Below, piece by piece: positions 10,621 through 26,888 of a DNA stretch of 64,000 bases; positions within the stretch are counted from its first letter, which is position 1; each line of letters begins with the position of its first letter. Below the pieces are notes generated by a model, which saw nothing but the letters and a program-made list of their open reading frames with translations, was not told the origin of the DNA and ran no database searches. This DNA is from Bryum argenteum. Taxonomy: Eukaryota > Streptophyta > Bryopsida > Bryales > Bryaceae. The translations under genes and the position numbers were made by a program. The stretch spans positions 25,944,758-26,008,757 of the forward strand of contig CM073323.1 of NCBI GenBank assembly GCA_037043015.1, written 5' to 3'.

Positions 10621-12230
10621 GGAGTGGCCTTTGGTCACAAAGGGGTTGACAAGAACAACACATGAAGAGAGGAACAACGAAGAAGAGAGGACAAGAAGAA
10701 ATGAAGAAGAAACAAGGGGAAGTGAAGAAGAAAACCCCCGCCGACCTCCTTTTAACCCTCTTCCGGTTTTTGGCTCGCCATCGCTTTATCTTAGCTCCGA
10801 TTTGGGCGTGCCATAGCTTTTTGGAAAGCTAAGTCAATTTCGCCCTCACCCCCAAAATCTCAGAAGCATAAGATCAAAACCCGAGGACTGATGGCCAAAA
10901 TAGTGGGGCCTACTTCTTTTAACCGCCGGCGGGAAAACCCTTCAACACCCCCAACTTTGGAGGGGTGTTCCTCCCTCTTTAAAGATTGGATCGGGGCATA
11001 CTATATACCCCTGGAAAGCTCTTTTAGAGCTCTATCTACCCTAAAAATCTCAATAGCATAGGAAAAAAACTCCGTGACTGATTGCTGTTTGAACACAGCT
11101 GATTTGTCCACTGCCGGGGGGAAACCGTTTTCAACAACCCAACTGTGGGAGCCAATTTCTCCCTCTCTACAACTTGGATTTGAACATGCTTACTACCATT
11201 GGAAAGCTCTACTTACAAGCTACCTACCGCAGAAATCTCAATCAATTTGAAGAAGAATTGAGCGACTGATGGGAGAAAGACCGAGAGACATTTGATGGGG
11301 ATTGAGAAAATTGAGTGAAAGGGGCCCACGGCCTCCTTCTTCTACTAACAACTAGCCAATTCAAGAAGAAATTAAAAGAAACAAAATTGAGGGGAAGGTC
11401 CACCTGCCTCCCTACTCCTACTCTAACTAAGCATTACAAAGTAGAAGAGGTAGACAAACAAGATATTGATAAAACAAACAAGATGGAGGAGAAGGAGGCC
11501 CATGGCCTTCCTTCTCCTACTCTAACTAGATTGAGTGGGTGATGATAGCTTGGAAACAAGCTATTAAGTACAAAAATGAGAGCCGCCAAAGAGGCGGCTC
11601 ACCCTAAAGCCTAACTAAGGCTTAAGCCCTAACTAAAGCCTCCATGGATGAATAACCGCCACACCACGCGTTCCGTCCTTGAAGCCTCCATTCCATCAAC
11701 CACTTCATCAATGGATGTAGCCCCGCATGCTACCACAAGGTTAGATGGATGAGACTTAAAAATTTCAAACACAACAATAAAATTTCAAACACGACATGGA
11801 CATCAAAGACTAGTTGTACAAAGCCCATGGTAAAACGCTCAATTCTAATTTAAGCAACTAACCCTATTTCTAATTTAGGATTCACTAGGGGGAATTTTTC
11901 CTCTTCTAGTTCTTCTCCATCATCAATTAGATCCACTAGGGGGAATTTTTCCTCCTCTAGTCCTTCCACATCTTAAAGCTTAAATTAGTCTTAAACGTCT
12001 CATCAAAGGCCTTGCAACAATTAACCCCTAATATACAAATTCCATTCAAAACTAAATCATTGTATATTCATCAATTTACCTCAAGATGTCATAATTTGTA
12101 AACACTTCATTAATAAAAGTCATTATTAACAACACTTAAACAAGAGAGCGCTCTCACGCTCTCACATCCAATAATGGAATTTGTCAAATAAAACAACAGT
12201 TGTCATGTAAATTCACATCTGTAAAACTAC
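10621..12230. repeat. Duplicated block, copy A
   Basis: Non-coding. It shares ordered patches with 12235-13530: CTTTGGTCACAA near the left edge, GAGCTCTATCTACC, AGCCGCCAAAGAGGC, AACTAAGGCTTAAGCCCTAA and a CATTAATAA...AACAACACTTAAA right end. Offsets of about 1.6 kb at the left and 1.4 kb at the right show indels. The left edge coincides with the Copia LTR border. Confidence 0.75.
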
Positions 12231-12234
12231 AATA

Positions 12235-13530
12235 TCATCATAGAAGTGATCTTTGGTCACAAGGGTTATTTGAACGAGAAGAAAGGGGGAAATAAAATAA
12301 ATGAAAAAGAGAAAACAAGAATAGGATGAAAAACAAGAAAAAATTGGGAGGAATTTCCTCCACCAGATCAACTTGGAGGTAGCTTTTATTTTTTGGGCCA
12401 CCATTTCTTCCTTCTAGCTATGATTGGGACGTTTCATAGCTTTTTAGAAAGCTAAGTTCAATATACACTGACTTTTAAAATCTTAAAAGCACACAATCTG
12501 TGACTAGGACAGATTGTCATTTGAATGTAGCTAATTTTTCTACTACTAGCAGAGGAAACTCGTCAATACCCTAAACTTTGGAAAGTAATTTTTTTTCCCC
12601 TACACATCAAATTTGGGCATGCTATATACCTCAGTCGAACTCTAGTAGAGCTCTATCTACCTAATAAATTTCAAAGCATTTCGAGAAGAATTGAGTATGT
12701 TATAGGGAAAACAAGTTGGCTGATTTTTAGGAAGCAAGAATAAGACAATATCTAGCAATGAAACTCAATAAAGAGGACTTAGATGAACAAGGAATGACAA
12801 TACAATTGAATGGGAGGCTCATGGCCTTCTTTATCCTAATTTAACAATAGAATCTTAACAAAGAATATTAAGGTGAACAAAGAAGGACAAGATGGAAAGA
12901 GGCCCATGGCCTTTCTTCCTCCTGATCTAACTACATTGATGGAATGATAAAAATAGCTTGAAAACAAACTATTAAGTACAAAATGGAAGCCGCCAAAGAG
13001 GCAACTCACCCCAACCCTAACTAAGGCTTAAGCCCTAAGTAAAACCTCCATAAATGAATAATCGCCACATCATGCGCTGGATGTTGCTCAGACATGCTAC
13101 CTCAAGGTTAGATAGATGAGTCTTACAACAACCAAATTTCAAACACTACGTAGATATCAAAGACTAGTTGTACAAGACCATAAGTAAAACAATTAATTCT
13201 AATTAAACAACTAATTCCATCCTCCAATTTGGATTTACTAGGAGAAATCTTTTGTCCACTAGTCTTTCTCGACATCTTCATTGGATCCACTGGGAGGCTT
13301 TTACCTTTACTAACCCTTTTAATACAAAACAAATTCTAAAGCTTCATTTCGTACTAAATATTCTATTCAAAGCCTTATAACAACTAACCTCTAACATACA
13401 TATTGCATCAAGAAGTAAATTATCATAACTTTATCAAATTACCTCAAAATTTCATAATTTGCTAACATTTCATTAATAAGAAGGCATGATTAACAACACT
13501 TAAATAAGACAACAACCTCAGTACAAAATT
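12235..13530. repeat. Duplicated block, copy B
   Basis: The diverged direct copy of 10621-12230, AT-richer and shorter. Neither copy has a long open frame. Conserved pieces include TTTGGTCACAAGGGTTA at about 12250 and CCGCCAAAGAGGC at about 12990. Which kind of parent element it came from is not clear. Confidence 0.75.
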
Positions 13531-13619
13531 TGTATTATTACTTTTTTTTTCTTTTCTTTTTTTTGAAAAAAAACTTCACTAGTGTCACAATCAAGGGGGA
13601 AAGTAAATCCTGAAACACT

Positions 13620-13888
13620 TTAACCCCTAAAGGCCCATGATGTTTTGGGAGCTTGAAATCCCAACACTGACCACTATGTACTAATGCGGGTACGTCCAAT
13701 ATTTTTGGAAATTTTTGATAACTTCAACCGTAGGATCTTGAAGTAGACTACCATAGGTAGTAGTGTGAAAATTTTCAACCGTTGGATCATCACTAGATGT
13801 GAGATCATAACATTTGAAGTTGACTGTAAATTTTTTTTGGCCTTGACCGTAAAAGCCGAATCGGCGGCCGTGGGCCTTTAGGGGTTAA
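13620..13888. mobile_element. TTAA-flanked miniature element 1 (269 bp)
   Basis: TTAACCCCTAAAGGCCCA at 13620-13637 is repeated as a perfect inverted copy at 13871-13888 (18/18). Taken as TSD plus terminus this is TTAA/CCCCTAAAGGCCCA, the piggyBac-type arrangement. The inside, read on the minus strand, contains TTATGATCTCACA, CCAACGGTTGAAA and CAAGATCCTACGGTT, shared with the elements at 49.8 and 54.4 kb. No coding capacity. Confidence 0.85.
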
Positions 13889-14339
13889 TCAAAGTTCAAA
13901 AAATCAAAGTTCAAAAAATCAATCATAGTCAAATGTGAACCATCAATGGCATGTCTACAAAAATCCTCTTATAAATGAAAATAAAACTCTGAAAACTCTC
14001 CTAACTACATGTTTCAAACAACACTACAATTTGGAGCAATTTATAACACCATATGCTCAATCACTTCTTAAGTACAGCAACATTTTAAAACTTGCTTCAA
14101 AGATGTACCCTTCTTCTTTGAAGTAGACCTTGTAAACTTCATGGTACAATTATAGGTTCGAGTCCTAGCTATGACTATGCATTGCTACGTAGCGAGTTCA
14201 CTTACACGATACTAAGAGAATTTAAATTTTTTGAGTCATCTTGCAGGCACGGACCCTCGAAACAATGTGAGATACTTACCATAGCCGGAAGCCAGAACTT
14301 CAAGTTCTGAGAGGGTCAGGCTAATATGGTATTGCCCAG
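13889..14339. other. Spacer, no gene seen
   Basis: AT-rich DNA with a short direct repeat (CAAAGTTCAAAAAAT, two copies at 13890-13920). The right part grades into the decayed Copia sequence. Confidence 0.4.
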
Positions 14340-16690
14340 GGATTTCTCTTTGTGTGTACGAAGGGGATGTTTGCTTGGAACGCTCCTTGATCAGTTACCA
14401 GGATTTGGGCTCTAAAGGAATCTACGTCTCCACCAAGGTGGAAGTCGATAAGGCAGAAAAGATGAAGTTATTACAAGAATAAAAGGTAGTAGCCACAGTC
14501 CACGCCAAAACTAATGAACTTTACGAGCTCTAATGGTCACCAGCAAAGAAGCGCACATGTGGGCTCATAGTGCTCTCGAAGGCATAATTTTAGCATCGGC
14601 GCCTTGGACACCCTGGAACGACGATTCTTCGCCACATGGTACTAATGATGTCCAGTCGCGCACTCAATTCCAACGACGCGGATAAGGTGGACAATTGCAC
14701 CGCATGCATATAAGGCAAATATGTGAAGCACCCGCCGCGCTCGAAACTTCCCCCAAAACTCCTTCAACCCCTAGAGCGGGTGCACGGAAAAATATGCAGT
14801 CCCATCAACTCAATCTTACGTGAGTTTGCATATTTTCTACTACTAATAGATGCATCAAGTAGCGACGCACAGGTTTCTCTCCTTACATCTAGGATTCTAG
14901 AAACATGGTCTTTCCGAAAATCTTAGCATTATTATTAAAATTCATGGCTCACTTTCCTGATAAACCTATTAAGACCCTTAAAATAGAGGATGCCAAGGAA
15001 TTTGGATCTCATACCTTTGAAGATTATTGCACTGCGACTAGAATTTCTCTCTAGAATGTTGTCCCATACGAGCATTTCCAGAACACTCTAGTAGAAGAAT
15101 TTATGAAGAAAATTCAGCTTATCACCAACTGGTCCACTTCTTCTTCATCCTAGTCTCTCAACTACAATGTGGAGCCATGCAGACTTGGATGCATTCACCG
15201 TATTCAATTACAGGTCCATCTTTCTTCATACTCAAACTTCTCTAAAAATTATCTCCAGTAGGATCTCCAACATGCGAAAGCTAGCTCATAATGGTCTGAG
15301 TAGCAAATGGCATTTGAGGTGGAATACAACTCATTCGGGAAACAACTTAAGAGTTTTCGGAGATCTCTACTTGAACCTGAGTAAAAGACTGATCGAATGC
15401 AAGCTTGTTTTCACTCTCATACGGAACGAGCTTGCAAGGCAAGTTTGTAAGATACAAGATCAGATGTGTGGCCCAAGGTATCAACCAGCGGCAACCTAGA
15501 GTCGACTTTGATCATACATACTCACCAATTATGAATTGCACATCCTTCCGGCACTTAGTGGCCACAACAATTCAACTCTTGCTCACAATGTTCAAGACTC
15601 TTCGATATCGTCCCGGCCTATGTGTATGGCGAGTTCGACGAAGATATCTATATCACGCCACCTCCCAACTTCTTCCTCAATACTTCAGAGCATAAGCCGG
15701 GAGGTACTCCCAGCTCAAGCTTTGAAAAGCCCTATACGGATTGAAGCATGTGAAATTCTTGTTGTATCACCACCTCCGCCGTTTCCTAACAAACAAAGGT
15801 TTTTTGTGTCATCCAGCTTGACCATGCATATTTGTTTTAAGTGGGGATCATTGATATCATCATGTAATACTAGCGTTATATGTAAATAATATTAACCTAG
15901 TAGGCACGGCATGGGTTTCTACAAAAGTTGAAGCTCTAGATACTTCAGAATAAGTTGAAACTACTTGGCAAAATTAGTTTTTCTTTACAATTACAAATTC
16001 ACTACCTTTCGGGCGGCAGTTTGCTACTTCACCACAAGACCTATCCGGAGAAACTTCTCAAACATTGAAATATGGAGGAGGTGAATTTTATTTCCGCACC
16101 AATGGTTGGGAGGAGCAAAATTGGTGATGACCCGTACCGACTAATCGGGAACAAGAGGAAGAAGTAGACAAGAATAAATACCTCACAGCAGTCTGAGCCT
16201 TAATCTACCTTGCAACACACATACATCCAAACATTGCATTTGCGACCAGCGTGTTGGCGAGACACAGCCTTACTTGTAGGGTAGTGTGCAAAATTAACTT
16301 CTCAAATTGTTAGATTGGCTAGCTCATTGGGGGCAACCAAAGGAATTAATTTTGGTACATATGCAAATTATGGAGAAATTTGAACCAATTGAAATCTAGA
16401 CTATCTTGACACACTTATGAAATTTTGAAATTGGAAACTATACGGTACCAAAGACCGATCAATCCAAATTGTATACCATGAATGCATAGAAAATTGAAGG
16501 TGGGAGCTAGATTGTATCTCTTGCTTGGATGACTCAACAATTCTTGAAGTAGTTGAAATTTTTAGCACTTCACCTTATTTATTGTCCAAAGAGTAAGTAC
16601 ATTGTTCCGTTTGATAAATGTCACACTACGAAAACATTGTCAAAACTTATTTAATTATTGGCATACAATCAACGAAGCAAATAAATGCAC
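14340..16690 (+). pseudogene. Heavily decayed Copia pol (integrase to RNase H)
   Basis: Pieces occur in collinear order but in shifting frames with many stops. Around 14410-14560 is a YVSTKVEVDKAEKMKLLQE segment; around 14610-14720 the pre-integrase HRRLGHPGTT and a CTACIQGKY zinc region; around 14780-15110 the integrase core (LIDASS, KTLKIEDAKEF). Around 15440-15560 is the reverse-transcriptase start (VAQGINQRQPRVDFD, TYSP), then GEFDEDIYITPPPNF at about 15620. Beyond 15890 only faint traces of the rest of the polymerase and the RNase H remain. Not functional. It is a different insertion from the minus-strand gag at 8.7-9.2 kb, being on the opposite strand. Confidence 0.8.
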
Positions 16691-17207
16691 ACCAGTTAGT
16701 CTATATGTGCACACCAGTTAGTCTATATGTGCACAAAGGGATTATGTAGTCACTTTCGCATCAATCCATTGTCTCTTTAAAGAAGGGCAACCTTAGGTTA
16801 TACCGATCGACCATTCCATTCAATATATTCTTTTTGAAAATTTGTCGATTAGAGATCATTATGATTAACAAAGTGTGGACTCTTATATTAAGAGTGAGAT
16901 TTATACGCATAGGCTCCAATGATAATAAGAAATACATATAGTTCTTTTTAACAAGAGTGTGCTTTGTGAAATAATACACTTCTCGCAATACATGCTAAAT
17001 TTTATCAATTAAGAAACAAATTAGTTCTCACTTTTGAATGACATGTTTGTCTTATGATCAAGTGTCAACCACACAATACAATATGACCATCAAGGAATCA
17101 CTGGAGTCAAACCATCACTACAAAATGTCAAGAGTGACAACACCGGAAACCACATAACAGCAAGAAAATGTCAAGAGTGAAACACCGGAAACCACATAAC
17201 ACCAAGA
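16688..17207. repeat. Two short tandem duplications
   Basis: GCACACCAGTTAGTCTATAT is present twice in a row (22-bp period, 16688-16731). A ~43-bp unit containing AATGTCAAGAGTGA and ACACCGGAAACCACATAAC is present twice at 17117-17207. No gene is visible between them. Confidence 0.8.
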
Positions 17208-17561
17208 ACTCTACGGTACGGTAGGGGCTAATCACCAAGCAAGAAAATCCTTCCTTCCAACTTCAAAATCTAATGTACGGCCCCCACAAGCTTTGTTTTA
17301 GGATGAACAATTCTAGAAACACCTACTATTTTTCCTTAAAAAAACTCCAAAAATCATGATTCCACCATCACCAATCTCCCACAAGCTCTCACTCCACAAA
17401 TAACATTCTAATCTAAAATTTACTCGATTATTGAGCATGCATGTTACCTTGAGAGTATCTAAAAATGGGCACACAACCAATTTTGATGCTTTAAAAACAT
17501 CCTCGCACATTAAACAATCAAGAATGGACTCAATAATCGCAATAAAATGAGAACACATAAT
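17208..17561. other. Region 3' of the RF1 gene
   Basis: No second gene seen. AT-rich; would contain the 3' untranslated region of the minus-strand release factor gene. Confidence 0.5.
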
Positions 17562-21445
<3,884 letters not shown>

Positions 21446-22560
21446 AGCTGCCTCCCCTGCAATTCACAGCCTCGAATTCCAACCTAGGATTCTTTCACAC
21501 TACTTTCGATTCTTCTCTTCTTCGTCGCAACAAGCGAAAGTCGTTCGAAAACGAAATTGTTTGAAGAATCTGAATATGAGTAACCACCCGCGGAAACGCA
21601 ACTCTATCCACTCTTTCTTTCGAAGCGCACTCGTCACACAGGCTTGCCGAATGAGATTCTGTAAATGGATGTGAATCCCAACTCACCATATTTTGGGATG
21701 TAAAAATAAATTGGGATGTGAAAAGAAGAAGAGAAACTCCAAACTATTTAGAGGCCGGTGTGAATGGAGTGTTCGTTCGACCTATTCTCAGATGTATGCC
21801 CGGAGGTCATCACACCAGTGGCGGGACTATTAACCCCTCTCGGAGTGAACACTATGCTAGTTCCTAGCTAGCCACTAGTGCCTTGGAGATACCTGACAAG
21901 ATATCCCCAGAGGGCTCTGAGGTACCCATACAACAAGGTTCAAGAATCCCCCACCATATTTGGGTGTACTAAGGTGGTGAGCACCACGCCGACATGAGAA
22001 ATAAAACCCACAACCTTCTCATTGAGGGCTATAAGCCTAAGCACCAAGTCAAAGCTTGTGGTGCCTTTGGGATGTGAAAACAACAGTATACTTTTTTTTA
22101 TAAGTCTTTTGTTCAGTTGGTCCTTGAAGTATAATAAAAAAAGCTTACTTGTCTCAAGAATCTTCCACTTTTTGTATTTACCTTTATTTTTTATATTTTT
22201 AATGAATTTTTTTTAAAAAAATTGTATTTCTTAAATGTTTTGGATGTGTGTGTCTAGTCATCGTAGAATATACTCAGCAAGTCCGCAAGTGTTAAAATTG
22301 CAGGAATATTCTTGATCCATGGTAACCATTGATACATCCCCTTAAAATTCTAAATGGACCACAAAAATATACATAAGAATAAATAAAATTTTCATAAAGA
22401 GAATATTTCTATCTTCAAGTAGAAATTGAAATTAACTTCTTTGCTAAACACTAAATCAATTATTGAGAAACACTTTCTTCAATATTCATATTTAAAATTC
22501 ATAATAAGAATCATTATCTACCAGTCTTGTTTTGAAGCTACAATATACTATACGTGTATG
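21446..22560. other. RF1 upstream region and dispersed repeat
   Basis: 21446-21700 is the likely 5' leader and promoter of RF1, pyrimidine-rich on the sense strand. 21780-22070 carries a dispersed repeat fragment (CTATTAACCCCTCTCGGAGT) that resembles 50755-50800. 22080-22560 is AT-rich with nothing recognisable. Confidence 0.4.
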
Positions 22561-22960
22561 GCGAGTTTGGGTCTTTTATTTGGGTGCCAAAAAATTTGAG
22601 ATTTTAAAAGAATATAAAAAAAGTCGTCTTAGGCCCACTTTATACTTGGGTCCCAATTGAGGGCCGACCCAAACTATTGAAATTTCAATCAATGGGATCA
22701 CTCAAATTTTTCAACTTGGGCCCAAGGGCTTTATACTAGGGTTGGACCCGAACTCCCTTTTATCCTACGCGGCATCCTACGTGGCAGTTTTTGGCGCCAA
22801 AACTTTGGGCCCATGCGAGGCAATTGGGACAAGGTTTTTCGAAGCCCAAACTTGGGTCTTGGGCCCAATCGTGTATCACCATCGGATCTTGTGAATCTCC
22901 ACCGTTGATTGGAGGATGGTGAAATCAACTTCAATTTTTTCTTCCCCCGCTTCTCTTTTG
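22561..22960 (+). promoter_or_regulatory. Possible promoter and leader of the 23.0-kb fragment
   Basis: GGGCCC-rich sequence with CTTTATACT occurring twice, followed by a CT-rich stretch (22935-23010) like the Y-patch leaders of plant genes, ending at an ACCATGG start context. Confidence 0.3.
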
Positions 22961-23015
22961 TTCTCTCTCGCTCCGTCTCTGTTGCTCCATTTTTCTCTCT
23001 CTTGTTTCTCTAACC

Positions 23016-23308
23016 ATGGATTTGCAAGAAATTGAAAACCCTATCATCCTTGGAGTACAATGTAGCGAAGGTGTAGTTGCCACAGTGAAGTCGCCTTTTG
23101 TTGGTGAAGATGACGATGTGGAAGTAGTACCTCCTCCTGCAAAGAAGGCTCGAAAACAGAGTAAGCTCAAAGAAGTGCAATAAAACAGAAGACAGAGGAT
23201 GAAGACAACAAACGAAATAGGTCTGATCAAGAAGTGGAAACGTTAATCCAACTCAGAGGCGAGATGCAACAAGAGTTTCCATTACAAAAGAAATGGACTC
23301 ATGACTAG
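23016..23308 (+). pseudogene. Trihelix-type transcription factor fragment
   Basis: An ATG at 23016 in ACCATGG context opens a 55-codon frame (stop 23181). It encodes an acidic stretch and then a basic nuclear-signal-like PPPAKKARKQSKLKE. A different frame at 23192-23308 reads NRSDQEVETLIQLRGEMQQE and then a Trp-containing end, which fits the first helices of a SANT/trihelix DNA-binding domain, before a stop. A splice (donor GTAAGC at 23161) would join them only with a frame error in every combination I tried. I read it as a truncated gene or a captured gene fragment. No further helices follow. Confidence 0.45.
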
Positions 23309-23559
23309 GCTGCGAGTTAGGTTACTAAATCAACTCAATAGTCTCCCTGCCCGATAGTTAAAAAATACTGTACACGCTGGCATGCAAACCACCATGCCAC
23401 ATTTGAGAGGGGTTCCAACCAATGAATGGACTCGTCCTTCCTGGAGCCATCGTGACTGCGATTATGATCATGAGTGGTGAGAGCTCATCTGTCTTGTCCA
23501 TACTTTCTCTGTCTGTTCCATGCTCACATCGTCTTTGGTACATCGTTTTTGATAGTTTC

Positions 23560-23860
23560 TGTCATGGGCCAAGGCCTCGTTGATAAGCTCGGATGTTCAC
23601 TCGCTATTAATTTTATAAATAGAACTTCGGCAGTAGAGCTAAAGTATAGCCTCGGCAGTTGAGCCAAGAGATTAGTATATAAGGGACTCTTATTCATTGT
23701 AAACCTAAGTCTTGGATCAATATATTTCTTTTGTAGTTTTTGCTTGTTTTGACAACTAGACTCTTACACTTTCTGTGTGAACGTTTTTATGTGTTTCTCT
23801 CTACACTGTCGAGGCTTTACAATTGTGTGTTCGTGACTGTTTGTATGCTAAATCGTGTGA
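23560..23860 (+). mobile_element. LTR-like fragment
   Basis: Contains AGTATATAAGGGACTC, then TTCATTGTAAACCTAAGTCT and GGATCAATATATTT, a layout of TATA box and poly(A)-signal region like that of plant retrotransposon LTRs. No matching second copy or internal region is seen, so a solo or broken LTR is the best guess. Confidence 0.3.
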
Positions 23861-24437
23861 AAACACCAAAAATTAGTCAATTAAGCTAAGGACATCGAAA
23901 AATAAGAAAAGATGATAAGGTAATAAGGTGGTTTGGTGTTCTAAAACAACACTTTGCGGATGTTGAAGTTATATTTTTATGAAAACTGGTGATGATTGCT
24001 ATTTTGAGTTGCAATAAATAATCTATACATTTTATTTTTTATAAACGTAAGTACACCACATCTACCCGTTCTTGAAACTCTTTGTATCCTTTACTCAACT
24101 ACTCGCTATTGTTTACAACCAACCAATAAATGACAATTAACTAATGAAAAGTGTAAAAATAATATCATTAATATTGTTTCTTTCTCACACAATTCACAAA
24201 TTTTGGTAGGATGCTTCCCATGAGCAAAATAATGAGCCCTCTAAGAGCCCTTTAATATGTCACTTTCATGATTGTTAATATACTAGTGGGACCCGTGTCG
24301 TTGAGCACGTTCAACTTGGATTGCCTAAAGCTATAAAACATTCATAAATTTCAAATAAGTCAAAATGGGTATTGACCATTGGAATCCCTTTACTCTTTGT
24401 AAAAGGGTATTATAACGTATTATAACGTAAAAGGGTA
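23861..24437. other. AT-rich spacer, nothing recognised
   Basis: No open frame with known motifs on either strand. TATAACGTAT/TATAACGTAA is duplicated at about 24411-24430. Confidence 0.4.
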
Positions 24438-24669
24438 TTAACCCCTAGAGGTCTGAGCGTGCCGTGGCGACCAGTAGAATACGGTGTATTTTGGTTGTAT
24501 TTGGAGTGAATGCACACCTTTAATGGGTTTGAGTTCAAAGAAGAAGTTGGCATTTGAATTAATGCCGTTCTAGTGAGCTATTACAATTCCAGTTTAGAGT
24601 TATTGTTGGTAGCAAATCCTAATTATACGACAACGTACATACTATCCCCAAGGGACTTTTAAGGGTTAA
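24438..24669. mobile_element. TTAA-flanked miniature element 2 (232 bp)
   Basis: Left end TTAACCCCTAGAGGTC at 24438. Right end, read inverted from 24669, is TTAACCCTTAAAAGTC: 12 of 16 positions match. TTAA is present on both sides. The ends agree with the other TTAACCCC elements. The inside is not obviously shared with the 54-kb copies. Confidence 0.6.
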
Positions 24670-26070
24670 TATCCCTTCAAGTCTCCACGACCGATTCCAG
24701 CGCGGAACCGTCGTGTGAAACAAAGCCTCCTGTATTGTAATAGAGATATGAAGCCTAGTAGAGGTACGTGTGTGAAGTGTCACTACCTCGTATGACTTTC
24801 TTGTTGAACAAGTACCGTAAATGCCACACAAGGCATGTAAACTTGTACATGCACAATCCACGGCCAATGGAGATTGAACATGTCAATGTAATCCATCATT
24901 GCACTTAACGTTTTGGGTGAGGGAAAGTAGGATGTCAAGCATTATTTTTCCATTTTTCATTTGAAGTACCTTAATTGAGATTCTTTGAAAGGGATTGCAT
25001 AGAGGGCTCTTACGGGGTTCATTATTTTGCTTATGCAATTTCCAAGAAGACTTGTATGGCCCTTTCATGACTTGTAAAAACACTGGCTATGCAAGACAAT
25101 AGGGTCACGTGTCTAGACAAGTTGGTTGCTGTCCTTTTTTGCATGAAGAGTCAAAATAGTTCCCTAACCTTTTTACACTTTTCAATTATTACCTTACTCA
25201 TTTCAAGTTCCAAAGTTTTCCCATCTAATCCCTCCATCAAAAAAACCTTCCAACATTTATGAGACTTACTCACCTCACGAAAAAACTCTTTATTCACAAA
25301 ATGTACAAGTTTTCAATCTAGTACTTCTCTCACAAACAAAATCCCAAAGGTAGAAGTAACGACCGGATTCCAAAGTGACTACTTCTCATAGAGGAGAAGT
25401 CGTCTCATATCAATCAAGTTCCCCCAAGTCTTTTCAAAACATTCAAGTCCTTTCATTCCCCCCCAATTTCACAATTTCCAAAAAAGGGAAAAAAATAAAG
25501 ATAAGAATACTGGTTATAAAAAAGGACAGGCACAATCAAGAGTTCAAGACTCTGCAAAATGGCGCCAAAGAACTCCATCGTGAACTCCACATTTGGTTCC
25601 ACGTGGACTCCATGACAAATCATGATCACCCTGCCCAGAGCTAAAAATATGTGCACCATAGATTATCTTTTAGCCTCATGCTGCCCACTGCCCCAAAACC
25701 ATGTAATGATTGTTGTGGTAAGCTTTAGTTGTTCTAACTAGTAACTTCAAAATAATGAAGCAAGGCAGCCTCTTGAGGAGTTCGGTTTTCTTGAAATGTA
25801 AAGAAAGCGAAAAAGCAAGGTATGTAAAAACTGATCTTAGGGCTTTAAGATAGTTTCTCGCATTGAGGTTATTGATAATCCGAGGTTCAATTGATACACG
25901 CGTCGAGATTACAATAATCTTTGAGGCTTGAATCGGTAGGCATCGAGGTTCGCGATAATCCCTGAAGAGGTTCAATCGATATTCGCATCAAGGTCATCGA
26001 CAATGCCTGAGGCATACAACTTGAAGAGCTGGAATTCATGTAACAATAACTTGTGATTTTACATGGGACC
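24670..26070. other. Intergenic, no gene supported
   Basis: Open frames on both strands are short and lack recognisable motifs. The sequence around 25860-26000 has loosely repeated CGAGGTT/GATAATC phrases (ATCGAGGTTCGCGATAATCC). Nothing else stands out. Confidence 0.4.
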
Positions 26071-26082
26071 CCATTCACTAGG

Positions 26083-26205
26083 CCCTAACCCCTTTACAGC
26101 AAAAAACGCTGAATCCGGTTGGGGAGGCCCGATTGGGGGCTGGAGCCTGGCCGAATTCCGGCCCACCTTTTGGCCAGCCCCACGACATGTGTAAAGTGGG
26201 CCTTA
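26083..26205. mobile_element. Possible Tourist-like miniature element
   Basis: CTAACCCCTTTACAGC on the left and, inverted, CTAAGGCCCACTTTACAC on the right, with TAA at both edges and a GC-rich inside. The termini match only partly, so this is a weak call. Confidence 0.25.
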
Positions 26206-26888
26206 GTACTTAGAAGAAGCAGAGGTGCAACAAAAGTAGGTTCGCCGAGCTGAAAGACCCAAAATTAATAATTTATTTGGCACTATTTGCCATCTACATA
26301 CAATATCACGTTTCAAAAATCATATAAAATTTTGTGAGCGGTATCTTATAATTTTGAAACAAATCAAGTATCTTGTAACTTTAAACTTTATAAGAAAGCT
26401 AACATATAAATATTTCTTGCGTATTATTACCATAAAGAATTAGGGCATCTAGTGAAAATATATGACTATTGTTTTTACTTCAAAACCACGATCTCGATGC
26501 TTACAATATGTTGAGAAAAACAAATTTTCCGGTTTCTACTATGGCTTTCTACAATAAGAAGGTCTGAAAATTTTGTATGTTCTCTAAAAATGTCTTGCTA
26601 TTTAAACAATGGCAAGTGAAGCTCTACTAAAAATTGAGAATTAGGAATGTCCTTAAACTAGCCTATGATAGAAAATTAAGCCTACTAAACCTCATCCAGG
26701 TATCATCCATCCGAACATCATCCATGAGGTGTGAAAGGGGAGTTTTGACTTCCCTGGAGCAAGGTTTTATAGCTACCACCTTGTGAGGGTTTAGGGTTTT
26801 AGGAGCTTGCTGCTGCTGCTGCTCCTCCGCCATCGCCATTTCCAGGGCAGGCGTTTGGTTGCACGCAATAATTTTGAACTCACCAGCA

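Noticed and set aside
22620..22760. CTTTATACT pairs as inverted ends of a miniature element
   Set aside because: The two copies are in direct, not inverted, orientation.
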